This document shows positions 12,467-24,400 of a DNA stretch of 64,000 nucleotides, one piece after another. How positions within the stretch are numbered: the stretch's first letter is position 1; the number at the start of each line of letters is the position of its first letter. Source of the DNA: Cylicocyclus nassatus. Its lineage: Eukaryota > Nematoda > Chromadorea > Rhabditida > Strongylidae. Where the stretch lies: assembly GCA_958299035.1 (NCBI GenBank), contig CATQJL010000001.1:105471661-105535660 (forward strand). Reading direction: 5' to 3'. The notes beneath the pieces are model-generated. The model did not search any database. It was given only the letters and a program-made list of their open reading frames with translations, and had not been told where the DNA came from. The position numbers and the translations under genes were made by a program.

Positions 12467-13699
12467 GTAAGTTTTTACTCAACTTCTCCCTCTTCATAAT
12501 CTTCTTATGCTATCAATTAGCTTCATATTGCATATCTACCACAATCTGTATCGCGAGTATCCTACATTCTTGTTGTTCGCACATAAAAACTACTTAAAAC
12601 CTCATGGTAAATTTTGGACAAAAGAAAGACTCAGCATTCAGCTTAATACAACAATCAATGGATTCTTCCGCAAACGATTCTTCCTCCTGTTAAATTAGTA
12701 GTGAAAAAGCTGAGGGACGAGAAGCTTTTTCAGCGGTTTTTTGAACTAGTTTTTCTCCCTATCCTCGAAAAACAACTCAAAATGAAAAAATTAGGGAATT
12801 AATGTATGAATAATCTACTTAGACATGAGGGGGGGGGGGGAGTTGCGAAGCAGAATAGGTGGGAAATTTTCTTTAGTCAAACTTCTCGGCATTTTTCCAT
12901 CGAAATTTGTTGTCTTTTCTCACAAAAAAGTGCAGATAAACGTTATTGAACATTTTTTTTCAGTATGTTAATTACTTCGAAGAGTTTCATCGAGGGGAAG
13001 ACAGGTTGATTCTTCTTCGGCTTCTTAAACAAAGGCTGCTTATCTTTGCATTCGAATGAGCTAGCTTATGAAAAAGCGTAACATAGCCTAGCAAGTGAAA
13101 TAAGCTAAACCTTCGCTCGCATACACCAATTTCCGAAAATTAAAAATCGTTGTGCTTGCCCTTCGAATTCGTGGCGTTTCCTAGCAGCAAGCGAAAACGT
13201 CGGCAGGAAAGCTTGAGCAAAATGGGCCGATAGAGCATGCAAGCGACGACGAAGAAGGAAGTGCTTGAACTGGATTGAGGAAAATTTTCCCTAAATTGAT
13301 TTGCGCTGAGAAAAATCCTTTTAGGTTTGGATGCTTGTTGAATTCTAAACATGCATTTTTTTGCGATTCACTCCAAATTCAAATTTCCTAGGTTGCAGTG
13401 GGTCAAAGATTTTGTAGTCTCTTGGTGATTGAATAATTGTGCGTTTTTAAATCAAAAAAATGTAACAAGGGCTGATCATTCCTGTCCAAACATGGCCTGG
13501 CAATTTCGGAAATGCGAGAAAAATTGAATCAGCGCTATTTTGACTTACTCTATTAATCAACTGATTATTTGATATGAAAGAATAGTATTGAGTTCTAAAT
13601 TCAAATCAGAAGCTTTGAAAATTCAACTACTGCTTCAATAAGTACATAATGAATGCTTTCCCACTTTGTGCAGGTTGTTAATTCAATGATGACAACCTA

Positions 13700-13725
13700 T
13701 TAGGGTGTCCCATATTTTTGTACCG
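13700..13725. repeat. Solo mariner-like terminus
   Basis: TATTAGGGTGTCCCATATTTTTG matches the TA plus GGGTGTCCC pattern of Tc1/mariner-type ends. No inverted partner was seen within the next kilobase. Confidence 0.35.
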
Positions 13726-14274
13726 TTTTTATTTCCTACCACAATAACTCATACTCTTCTTGTTTCTAATGAGGTTCGGTATACCATTATTCATCAGAGC
13801 AAAGCGAGCTTTACAAGATGGCACCCAAAATGCTTCTGCATAAATTTCAAAACAGGAAAAGGAGATTCAAATGCCCGTATGGAAGAAATCATATAGCTGC
13901 TTAAAAATTTCCCATGCATCTTTCACTTGCTCAGGGGTACTCTCACATCTGAAATTCATTTGCTCATTCCTTTTATGGCTGGATCTCGGGAAGCACACAT
14001 ACATAAAAGTAGGCCACAAATACGAAAATGCTAAGCTTGATATATCTCATAAACTGCTTGTAAAAGGGCAAAATTTATAATTTTAGTTCCAAAGGTTCAT
14101 ACTGTAAGATAATTGGGAGCAGGCCAGCGTCGCCTAAGCTCCGCCTGCTGCTCTTCCATGGGCTGGCCGAGAAGGGAAGATGGGAGCGAGCCAGTGACCG
14201 TCTACGATGGCGCTGCGTAAAGCTGCTTCGGCAGTCCCCCTTCCTCTTTTATAATAATATATGTAGATGACAGT

Positions 14275-14600
14275 GGGGGTCCCAGGTTTTCCGTCCGCGG
14301 AGTGGGTGGGCAAAAAAAATTTTCCAATGGAGGTGAGTGGCGCTAGCCACGCTCTCCGAAAATTTTTTTGAGGCCTTCCCAAAGCGAGTCTTGCGGGTTT
14401 TGAACCCCTAAAATCTGGAAAAGGAGCCGAAAATTTTTTAAGAGGCTAATTTGAATTTTTAAAAACTTTCGAAAATTATTTCAATTGTTTAATAATTATT
14501 GCTAACAATAAATAAGTCACTTGCGCATTTTTGTAACCCTTATAAGTGATTTCGAAAAATTCCGCGACCCATTCTCGGGGAGGGGGGGGCTCTCGGCTCA
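14275..14600. repeat. Repeat fragment shared with 33430-33560
   Basis: TAAGTCACTTGCGCATTTTTGTA here and CAAGTCACTCGCAAATTTTTGTA near 33535 are similar, each about 100-170 bp after a GTGAGGCC/TGAGGCC plus polypurine/polypyrimidine stretch. A dispersed repeat of unknown class; no ends defined. Confidence 0.35.
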
Positions 14601-15331
14601 CCACTGTTAGGTAATAATTTTATTTAATACCAACCTGTACGCTACACATCAAGCTAGGCCGTACACCCCTAGACTTGACAAAACTAATAGATCTACAGAT
14701 AGACCCGATGTGGAGACTACATGCCTAATAGGAGGTCTAAAATAATTTTTTGATAGGAATCACGACTTCTTCTTGACCTTCAGACATTTAGATCTTCTTG
14801 GATTTCGGTTTCTCTATGTAGAACAATCACTGAGCAAATGTTTAGTGCTGTCTTGTAGAGCCTAAGTTTCCATATGTGAAACAAGAAAGTAATGGTAGTA
14901 ATGATACTAGTGAGCTTAGATACGTCATCAGGGCGCACCACGTCCGCGTGGACATTGCGTGTCGCGCATGTATAGTTGAGTCACTGGGAAACAACTTTAC
15001 TCCTCCTATCCCAGCATATCAGTCGACAAAATAAGTATACAAAGTGTCAGAATTTTGTCTCAAATAAAAATAATCTAACCTAGCAAATTTGAGTCGTTTT
15101 CAATTGAGAGGCTAAGCGTTACGACCTACGCCAGATAGATTATACTGATATACAGCAGAGATACGAAGGTTATGTACGAGCGCAAAACGCACTAAACTAT
15201 TCATATCTTGTGTAATTCTTTCACCTTTGATACGAGAGGCAAAATCTCAGCAGAAAAAATTCCGAGTTGTAACCCTCCCCCCACCCACCTCGCTTTATTC
15301 TTTGTCTCGCACTTCACATTTGCATCCATTT

Positions 15332-15572
15332 CCTTTAGAACCGAATGTACTTCACGCGATTTTAGTCGCGACGCGATTTGGCAACATTCCAACTGTCCAT
15401 AACTCATTGTAAGCATATTTCAAATGTACAGAAGATAGGGCATTTCATCAATCTACGTAAGTTATACACGCTATGCATGTGCAGTTTGCTAGCGTTAGAT
15501 CTGAAGACTTCTGGCAAATTGCCAAATCACGTCGCGACTGAAATCGCATGGAGTATGTCCGGCCCTTTTGAT
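15332..15572. mobile_element. Inverted-repeat element with GTCGCGAC-containing arms
   Basis: GCGATTTTAGTCGCGACGCG and GATTTGGCAA on the left (to 15384) pair with the right arm at 15519-15572 over about 54 bp. The arms share TTTGGCCAAATCGCG-like sequence with fragments at 9713-9790, 10515-10620 and 60535-60590, defining a dispersed family. The SINE at 15578 inserted at its right edge. Confidence 0.7.
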
Positions 15573-15577
15573 AAGAG

Positions 15578-15860
15578 GATTAAGGATTAAGGATTCGGCG
15601 TCTTCAATACCCTCTGAGGGCATGCGCCGAACGCACACATTAACTTCATAGTCGAAGAGGCAATTGTATGCGTGCGAGCCTCTTACAGTGACTTGCGGGG
15701 GCCAGCCTTTTCCAAGTCAGTGCTTTTATCCTCTCAGATTACTCTGGTACCAATTTACCGGCCCCGGAGGGTAGAGGGCTTGGTTGGCCTAGGGGCGGGG
15801 ATCAAACTTGTGTCCGATCTGGTCATAGCGGCGCCTCATACCACTACGCCACTCGTCACC
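15578..15860 (-). mobile_element. tRNA-derived SINE with 9-bp target duplication
   Basis: On the - strand the head contains a Pol III A box (TGGCGTAGTGG, 15851-15841) and a B-box-like AGTTTGATCCC (15808-15798), 32 bp apart as in tRNA genes. The 3' end is a short AATCCTT tandem tail (15595-15578). TGATAAGAG at 15569-15577 and 15861-15869 is a perfect target-site duplication. The 283-bp body has no ORF. The tail differs from the ATCTAAGT tail of the RTE element here, so a different LINE probably mobilised it. Confidence 0.8.
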
Positions 15861-17283
15861 TGATAAGAGAATAGCACGTCTAAAACCAAAGCTTCCACGC
15901 GATTGAATGACTCTATAAGGTCTATTGACAGCTGCTTAATATTCAAGTGCAAAAGCTATAAAGGAAAGAGCGTAGATAAAACTGCTAATAAAGCAGTTTT
16001 TACTGAATAATACAAGAAGTCTCAAATCAAAGAGCATCTTTTTGACAAGGCTTTCCAGTGCATCTGTCAATGATAACGTGCTGCTTAAGGAAATAGTCCC
16101 ATTCTTACGTGACCCTAACGGAAAGCAACTCTAGGAATAGCCATCAAGCGAACGATAATTAACAAAAACACCTGCCACTGTACTAAAGAGTCGCTCCACA
16201 TTTCTTCGCTGTCAAAAATATAGCGCACTTTGCCGGGATTCCCCGTTCTTGGCGTCTCGTGACTCTTCAGCCGTCGTCCCCAAAGCTGTCGTCTAATACT
16301 TGCTTGGCTGCTTTGTGCACATTCACCGATGAGTATTATGAATTCTGCCCCAATTTCTGAGCCTTAACTCTGATCCCCTCTCACACTTCTTCCAGTCTAC
16401 TTCTTGTCAAAGCTGAGTTAGATTGCTTCAAAAAATATACAAGTGGAGATGATAATCATCTTGGCTCATTGTTTCTCATGACTTCTAAGGTACTTATGAA
16501 GGGTGGCTTAGCTCAGAATTATGCATTAGTTCTCTCAATAAATCAATTTTTACATTTTAAACAGTTCCACACTCTCTTGATTCACAATAGACTCAAACTT
16601 TTTTGAAGCTCTGAAATTCTCGACTGAAGCCTAAAATGGAGTAATTATGAATACATCCTGAAACTTGAATAATGCGGTTCTGTTCTATACTTTAGGCTCA
16701 GGCTGAAAGCCTCTTGTTTTTTGCTCTTGTTTTTTTTTTCATGTGTACGAGATACATCAAAGACATAGGGTAACTATGGGTACATGCGGCGACTTGTTGA
16801 ACTAATGGCACCTGCAAGACCGACGCCTAGTGCTCGCTCGATAATAAACGACGTACCTAGCCTACTACGCTCCCTAACGCGAGAGTCGGAACGAATCGAA
16901 CCAACTGATTTATCCCAATGACATTAAACTACTCAAAAACGATAACGCACTATTATAAAAAAGCCTACTAAGCAAAACTACTACGAGATAAAAGTACTAA
17001 AGCAACACTGGACATGGGCCCGTCTCGTGCTACCGATGCTCTATTATAAGCTCATCTTAACGCATATGATTCTCGAAAGATCACGCAACAAATCCACCGC
17101 GCAACGCCAAAGCTTCAAACAACGTCTTTGCATCTCCTGCTCCCTTGGTTTCACAGTCCCAACTTCAGACTCAGTTCCATTATAGCTGCACTATAGCGCG
17201 AATCCATTGACTGAACATTCAAAACATCTTCCAGTACGAAGCATCCAGCTCAAGTGCTTTTTTCAGTAAAGGGCAGGAACATA

Positions 17284-17520
17284 TTACTGCCTTAAAGGTA
17301 TTTCGTAGATAGAGCATAAAGTCGATAAGACGTAATCGAACAAAGCACCAAACAGAGGCACTAGATACCGAGCCAACAACAAGTTAAAAAAGGGAGGTCC
17401 TGAGACGATCGCTTCGCTTCGCGTGTCTTGGCTACTGTAGTCGTCGGCGGATGGCGCGGCAATTAATGCTCCTGGCTTTCCTTCAAGGAGAGTCTTGCAT
17501 CGCGAGACGCGACAACACAT
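17284..17520 (-). CDS. Uncharacterised 78-codon ORF in a GC-richer patch
   Basis: Opens at ATG 17520 and ends at 17284. The N-terminal half is rich in Ser, Asp and Ala; the C-terminal half is hydrophobic (about residues 43-70). It matches no family I know. The surrounding 16790-17540 segment has a higher GC content and fewer homopolymer runs than its flanks, which suggests an inserted element or a decayed gene rather than ordinary intergenic DNA. Chance opening is possible. Confidence 0.2.
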   Translation of the reverse strand: MCCRVSRCKTLLEGKPGALIAAPSADDYSSQDTRSEAIVSGPPFFNLLLARYLVPLFGALFDYVLSTLCSIYEIPLRQ

Positions 17521-17725
17521 GTTTATTTACTGGGCCTTGTTGATATAAAAAGCTAAGGGGATGTGGGAGATTTCCATGAGGTACAAAGCAATAAAAACAA
17601 CCATGCTCCCTTGTCATTTACGCCATATCTACAGACCCGTGCTTTCATTGGAGTCAAGTGGACTATCAAAATACAAGGCGAAAATGCTCTCGAAATGTTG
17701 AGTAAAGATCAAAGTAGCATTGAAT

Positions 17726-17767
17726 CTGATATACTTGGGCTTCTACCGTGAAGCCCAAGTATATCAG
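17726..17767. repeat. Perfect 18-bp stem hairpin
   Basis: CTGATATACTTGGGCTTC, a 6-base loop TACCGT, and the exact complement. It has no U-tract and is shorter and more perfect than a typical pre-miRNA. Either a young inverted duplication or a structured RNA element. Confidence 0.6.
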
Positions 17768-17884
17768 TAGTCTACTATTTGTGCCCATGGCTTCTTCGAT
17801 TTATTCGCAAAGAAAAGCTTGACTGAATGCTAAACAGAACCGCACTCTTTCGAAACAGACCAATCAATGTAGAGAAATGAATAC

Positions 17885-17975
17885 CTCAATAAGGCACCGC
17901 CTCCGCGAACTAGTGGTAAGATGTACAAAAATAGAGCGAAAGGACCAGGTGTCCGCAGAGGCGATGCTCAAGTGG
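17885..17975. repeat. Short copy of the GCGGACTACTGGTCC inverted-repeat family
   Basis: CCGCCTCCGCGAACTAGTGG on the left and CCAGGTGTCCGCAGAGGCGA on the right are imperfect inverted repeats around a 30-bp centre. The arms resemble those at 30617-30870 and 60262-60411. Confidence 0.5.
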
Positions 17976-18235
17976 GGTACTCGTTCCTTTACCCGACCAA
18001 GTGTTGCCAAGTCCACTCGCTCCAGTGTTGTATTATCTACGAATGAATCATTGCAACGCAATACAAGCTCTCAATTAGTGCGTGCAAAGTCGCACTCGGT
18101 TTCACAGGCGCTGCTTATTACTTGTTGGAGAAGTAAAAACTAGATAAAACCATAGCTGTTCGCAGTGCTTAATTGCTTTGAGCGTTTCTTCTCAATTTTC
18201 AGCGTCATCGGAATGTCTAATGTCCCCTTAACAGT

Positions 18236-18850
18236 CATAAGGCAGATGATGCGAGAGCATCTTCGGCTCTCAATTTCTTTTTAAAAATACATCTCACAAG
18301 GAATAGTTCCCAAGTCAGCTCGGTCAACCCGGATGAGTCATAAATCAACGTGACGGGCCTAAAACGCTGATTCCAAGTCTGCTTTCCTTTTTTGCGGAAC
18401 GACTCTACGAAAGGAGTTATGAGGGTTTGAAAGTTTGAATTTGTCACGTTTGAAGTGGCTTGTAGAATTAGCGAAAAGCTCTATAACAACACCTAGCACA
18501 CTTCCACTGGCTGTTTTCCGTCCTCGTAGTATACTTGATACAAAACTGAAAATCCACTTTTACGTGGTATTGCACAGCTTTCACCAATTTTACGCCGCTT
18601 AAGACATGACAAATTTGCACTTTTGTACGCTGATATCTTCTTTTGTAAAGTTGTCCCGCAGAAACCAAAAACATGTTTAGAATACGCGTTTCAAGCCCGT
18701 TACGATGATATATACTCGTCCGGGTTGGCCGAGCTGACTTGGGAACTGTTTCTTGTCAGTGAAAAATTGCAGGTCCCTAGAAAATTTGTCAATCTGGTGA
18801 CGAGGATATACAAAACCTTGCTTATTTTGGACGCTATAGGCCCATAGAAA
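18236..18850. mobile_element. 615-bp fold-back element
   Basis: Left arm 18236-18450 and right arm about 18630-18850 are inverted copies; the best-conserved core is CGGGTTGACCGAGCTGACTT against CGGGTTGGCCGAGCTGACTT, followed by GGGAACT in both. Short ORFs across the arms are by-products of this repeat. Confidence 0.65.
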
Positions 18851-20022
18851 AGCTTAGTCAGCTCAGATAATCTCAAATGAAGCGCTCAGTCGAGATTCCG
18901 TGAGCTAAAATGACGACTGTTCCTTCCAATGTTGTAAAAATGCAAAGTGAACTGACAGTTGAACGTCCGTTCAATTGCCGCTAACAACTGACGGGCACTT
19001 GTAATTTCACATTCAGCTGAGACGTCAACCGATTCAAGTAGTGTCGAAAGCTCTCGCAGATGCCACAAAGTTTTTCTATGCCCAAGATTAGGAACATAGA
19101 GGACAGAACAAAATGGTTCAACAATCAGAATGTGTATTAAAATATTTTTAGGTACTTTTTTAAATTACAGCGTTCGCATTTTTACAAAACTCGTTAAAAG
19201 GATCTGTGCTTTCTGCGTACAGAATTTTCTTTTGTTCTTGACACCTGTCCAGAGTATGAATATGGGAACGGGATATGTAAGCTCTTACTAAAAAAAAGTG
19301 GAAAAAACGTAGAACTTGGACAGGCTTAAAGTGGCATTTGAGCTCTTCTCTCTTCCACATCCGTACATTCCATACATTTCTGATTATCCTCTCGCAGATG
19401 TGAAGATCTCCCTCAAAACCCTTCAACATTCTCTCCGCCACTCTTTCGGTCCTTAATGCTTTCGAATATCTCTTGTGCATCCTATTCAGCCTTCTCTATT
19501 GATTCTTCTTTTAATGCTTCTCGACACTTTCACAGCAATTTTCCGATTGATTTTTGAGTCTTTGCACTTCTGCACCCGTCAGAATTGTTTGAAAGTATTT
19601 ACAAGCTGAATGTGAGCTCTCTTGGTCAAATGAACGTTTGGGGGATGTCACCGTTCAGATAAGCTGAAAGTGACTTTCTAGTTTTTTCTAAGTTTGTTCT
19701 ACTGATTGTGCACACAAACTTTGCATTTTGCTGGGCAAAAAAATCAACGTCAACGCAAATTGACACATTGACGACCGCTTGACACACACGGTGTGCCAAG
19801 GTTTGCATTTAGTAAAACGAAGACTCTCCTACTTTAGAAGTTCACTTTTGCGCTGAATCTAGGAATAATCTCCATCTATTTTGTCATCTAACAGAGCAAC
19901 TGTAGGTACGCTGTCGGTGGAATTATGCGTAAGTTTATCTAAAAATGTGCACTGATCCGTAACAAGTCTTGGTCCCAAAAGGTAGACAACTTAAAATTTG
20001 CATAGTCGTCAAAGTGTTAAGC

Positions 20023-21122
20023 TTAACCCTTTCAGTTTTTTTCTCATTGATTTTTATTATACTTATACATAAATAACACTTCAGTTAAGTCTGGAACGTT
20101 CTCGACCCAGTAAGAAACTACAAAATGGTGGCATTTGCCACCAACACGCTTCAATGGAACAGTTTTTATTACACATCACTTATCTACAGTGAAATGTTCC
20201 GAAGCAAGATGTTTCGTCAGACAAAGATAAACCTTACATTGCTCACACTGATTTCGAGAACATCCTTTACAAGATTCTAGTTTACATCGTTGTTCGTTAC
20301 CATCTTCATGTATCTGCTATTGTCCGAGCTGTCATTTTAACTTCACTCATAGGTCTCAATCTGGACTTTACGCTTTTTGTTGGAACTATAGTAGTTGCAT
20401 CCATGATATTCGAAGAATTGGACACCGGTTTTCCTTGTTTCGGTTCATTAGCGATACCAGAGAACTTTCCTTTTTTCATCTTCGTGCTCTTTTCCGTCGC
20501 TTTCTCCAATGTCTCCGAACTCCTCGTCAACATCATCTTGGTCAATGATGCGGCCGCAGCTTCCCTTAAGGTGATTTGTTGAGATATGGCAGCTAGATTC
20601 TTGTCGAAGCTCGTTGGCGGTCCATCTTCTGAATAAAAAACCTTCCCTCAAAGTTCCACTTTTGTGTTGAGGCCCGCACGCCACGTGTAGACGGGCCATC
20701 TAAGCATCTAAGTAAGTATCTAAAGTTCCACTAGAGCGCCCACCGGTGGCAATTTGCGTACAACAATTCTGAAGGTGATGGAAAGAGTCAGACATGTGGA
20801 CTCACAAATAACTGCCAGCTATTTTTTGAACAGCTTCATACTCAACGGTTACAATGAAAATATGAATAAAAACACATGTTCCAGAAAAAAACTAACCTAT
20901 CAGATTTCAAAGTCGAGCGTAATCCAATGTTGCTTCGCACGCATTTGCTTCTGATACTAAGCGCAGAACGAAAAAAAAATGCGAGTGGACGCGCAGATAG
21001 AAAGCAATAGGCCATCCCAAGCTATTGCAACTAGGAGTGCTAGAAACATGCTGTCGCGGCGATGCTACAGTCCTTCAAACTTGATGGTGGCAAATTGCCA
21101 GTACCAGATCCCAAAGGGTTAG
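20023..21122 (-). mobile_element. piggyBac-like transposon relic with transposase C-terminus
   Basis: TTAACCCTTTCAG at the left (20023) and CCCAAAGGGTTAG at the right (21122) match piggyBac-style CCCTTT ends in TTAA targets (right copy degraded to TTAG). On the - strand a frame covering about 20302-20180 encodes a cysteine-rich tail (CKLESCKGCSRNQCEQC, then LCLTKH) like the C-terminal domain of piggyBac transposases. Upstream, about 20640-20306, another frame encodes a polar segment; a frameshift near 20302 separates them. Catalytic-domain sequence is missing, so it cannot transpose itself. Confidence 0.65.
20661..20721 (+). mobile_element. 61-bp RTE tail insertion with 11-bp target duplication
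   Basis: The segment ends GACGGGCCATCTAAGCATC and TAAGTAAGTATCT, matching the last bases of the RTE element at 44734-48037 (ACGGGCCATCTAAGTATCTA). AAAGTTCCACT occurs on both sides (20650-20660 and 20722-20732). It is a severely 5'-truncated target-primed insertion within the piggyBac-like relic. Confidence 0.85.
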
Positions 21123-21309
21123 AGAGGGGGAGAAAATATATAAGCTACGGAATCTATGAAGGTTCAAGTAGGCTGTCTCAGATGACTATGCCAAGCCGTG
21201 AAAGGTGATTTTGATTGATTTCAAATATTAAAGTGTCAATACCCACACAAATTGGGGTGTCCTTAAGCGGAAACTTACTGTGAGTTCTTCAAAAAGGCCG
21301 CTGCCCGAA

Positions 21310-21460
21310 TGCTAGCTCTTATGATTTATTCGCGGCCATGAAACTAAATTCTAGATTCCCGCTCGGACCGTGCTTCACCGAATCAGTCAGCAAAGTCCGA
21401 GTACGGCACCAGGTGAGGTCTGGTGTTGAACTTCTCGTCCATGAATAAATCGTTATCCGT
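21310..21460. repeat. Short imperfect inverted-repeat element
   Basis: ATGATTTATTCGCGGCCATG on the left and CATGAATAAATCGTTATCC on the right are inverted with mismatches, about 150 bp apart, with CTCGGAC and GTCCGAG inside. Probably a decayed MITE. Confidence 0.4.
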
Positions 21461-24400
21461 GTAACTATATTGTATCAGGGTGATTATCTATTGTATCAAT
21501 TAGTTCGCTTATTCAACCTTCATCATCATATACCTATTCACACATTTATTCTTCATCTATTTGTTTGAGTTTGCACAAGACATATTCAACATCCTAGTAC
21601 GCCCAAAATTTGCACAAAAAATTGATAAATATTGTCATAACTATTACCAATCTTCTAATGTTCTATATACTGCTACCCAATAATTATTTCATGTAGTTAT
21701 TTTGTTACCATCCTCATGTTCAATGATGTTAATGCTGTTATTTACTAGTATTAACTACTGCTCGCATTTTTATTTTTACCTACATTTGATGTTATTAATT
21801 TTTGTATTTGCCACAGTCCACTTGCTGCTGCACTCATTTTACTCTATTTTTCATTTCCTAATCTAATAATACCCAATAAGTGATCCCGAAGTTTTTCTGC
21901 ATGATCCCCCCCCCCCCTCCAGCTATGGGGTACTCAGCTGGAGCGCGCTAGGGATCGATTCCTTGCGCCACCCTCACTTCTTTTTCTCGGCAAAACGACA
22001 AATCGGAGAATTCGCGTAAAGACTTTAATCCTTTGTCTTTCAAATATAATCCCTCGACGCAAGAAAGTTGCGGTTTGTCATCTTGATTGATTATTGGTTA
22101 CGGAGATTTTGTCATGACCTTTTTTCCTTCCATCGCTAGCGAAGTGTGTGAGTCATTTCTTGAGCAATCTTTCGACTTATGCCATCATTTTTGGCTCGAT
22201 TTTTCATGAATTATTTGCGTTGCTATTAATTTTCTTCAAACGTTTTTTGAACACACCTTACCTGCTTAAACATTGCTTTTACCACTGGCTCGCGTTTAGT
22301 TTTCTGATTTTGTTCTTTTCCTTTGGCTTTATTCCAGTCTTCACATTAGCAGATGCTTCTTTTCTTCAATCGATCATGAAAATGCTTGGGGTTCCCCCAG
22401 CATCGCATCATCCTGCATAAATCAGACATCACCCTTCGATTGATCTCTGAGAATATCACTTGTGTCATTTCATTGAAGAGTTAGGCTTGCTTTAGTAAAC
22501 AAAACCCGATCGCTCACATTGCGATCATAGGTTTCGTATAAATGACGCTAGAAATTTTTGTTTGTTATTCTCTCATCTACTTCGTAATTATGATTTTTTT
22601 TCATTCTTCCCCTCTTCTCCCTCTCATTTTTAGTATATTCGATTAGTCCATTTCAATAAAGGAAAAGCGACCTTTGATAAATGATCTGGGTAAGTAACTT
22701 ACAAGCTTTTTTCTTCTTCATCCTTTCCTTGTTCTGCAGAGGCAATCGTACCACGAATTTTTAATAATTAATATTGATATGATGGTTGATTACTCGCTCT
22801 TCTGCTACATTATTGTTTTTAGACATTACCATTTTCGGAATAGAATTCTAATTATCCAAGTTGTTGACACTATTTAGCATATTCTAGGTATTTTATTGAT
22901 TCGCCTTGCATTTCCATGCTTGAATATAGTGAACGTCTTTCTCAATAACATTATTATAAAACACACAGTCCCTTGTGGCTAGCATTGAATTCTTCATAAT
23001 GATGCCTCATCGATTTTTTATACCATAGCAATGATACTCAGAAATATTCTTAGATTTCCAACGAGCTGTCCGAGACATCTCGGATCGCTTTTCAACGAAC
23101 GAAAAAACCTTTCTAGAAATCCGTTATCTGACTCTTCAAGTCACATGCACTTCTGTTATCTATTCATAAGAAGTTTTATTCTCAGATTTAACTATCAAAT
23201 TGTATGACGTATCATTGTTATTAAGATTTTGCATATGGCTGCATAGAAGAAACATTTTTTCGCAGAATGCTTCAAAAATAAGTGTCTCCACGAATCTTTC
23301 AAAAAACACTGGTAGAAAAAGGGCACAAAGTGATTATTTTTCTACCGCTTAGCAAATAGAAAATATCTCTGAAAAAAGGCTTCCTTTATCATCTTCACAG
23401 TATTATGACTTTCTCATCGCAGTTCTCTGCACCAGCAAATTCATTTTTAAACAAATAAGTCCTTCAACCCCTTGCAGTATGAAAGTTCAATGTCACTGCC
23501 ATTGTCCCCATAGGGACGTAACCTACCACAAAGTGCAATCGCTATTCAAATAAAAGCTGTAGCCATGGGGGGGAGGGAGGGGGGGGGGGGGAGAGGGGAG
23601 TAAGCTATGATGATGCAACAGCTGCTCGTTCCTCGTGCTCGCTGCCGTTTCGAAAACCGTGACGATTGCGTTTTTGGAAGCTCAAATTTCATTGCTTTTT
23701 CATTTTTTCGGCGTAATGCGGTATGTTGAGCAACCTATGTACCTTCTGCTCTCTTTGAATGTTAAAAATCCTGGTGCTTTCGTCTTTTTTCTCCCTGCAT
23801 TTGCTGCTTTCCATTACGTTTCTGCATTGTTAACATCAAAGAACACCGATTCCTTCAAATCAGGTTTTGCAAATAAATTTTTCTGCTCAGCCGGACAGGT
23901 AATCAGTCTTAATCGTCACATCTTTCACTAATCGTCACTGATTTGGGAATTATGACGTTTTCACCGGAATTTCATGTGAAGACCCGTTTTTGCAAAATCC
24001 TTGATGTTCTGTTTACCAAACGTATCTGTAAGATAAAAAGACTAAATTGTTCCACCTGTGAACAAAGGTCCTCTTTGTGTACCTAAACGCAAAGATCTGG
24101 ATTCTTGGCCTCAAACTGAGCCTCTATGTCATCATCGTCATCACCTGTCTTCTTCGCTTGCTGTCATTATTACAGCATCCTTTTCTACTTCTTTCTCATT
24201 CCTTGATGCTCTAGGCAAAAGCATAAGTGAGCCTAGCCTTAATCTGTGACTGTCTAGCCCCAAAAGTCAAGGCTGCTGTGGCCTTAACGTTACTAAGGAT
24301 TTTCTATAGGCTTTCTTACATGATAAGCTATATTTGCGCATCTTCTTCTTCATTGTATAGTACGTCCTGTAAGTTTGGATAATTCCAGCTGTCAAAGAAC

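Larger units (their letters stand above)
12467..15331. other. No gene seen
   Basis: Contains a 12-base G run at 12829-12840, a solo mariner-like end at 13700 and the repeat fragment at 14275-14600. No exon chain on either strand. Confidence 0.45.

Noticed and set aside
12049..12597. 182-codon ORF on the + strand
   Set aside because: It crosses a good acceptor and donor and is best explained by a short exon at 12383-12466 plus chance opening upstream; no recognisable protein.
21930..21965. tRNA gene
   Set aside because: D-arm-like and B-box-like sequence are present but too close together and without an acceptor stem or anticodon arm; treated as a tRNA-like fragment.
22148..22420. 90-codon hydrophobic ORF resembling a membrane protein
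   Set aside because: The hydrophobicity follows from the T-rich strand; neighbouring frames behave the same way.
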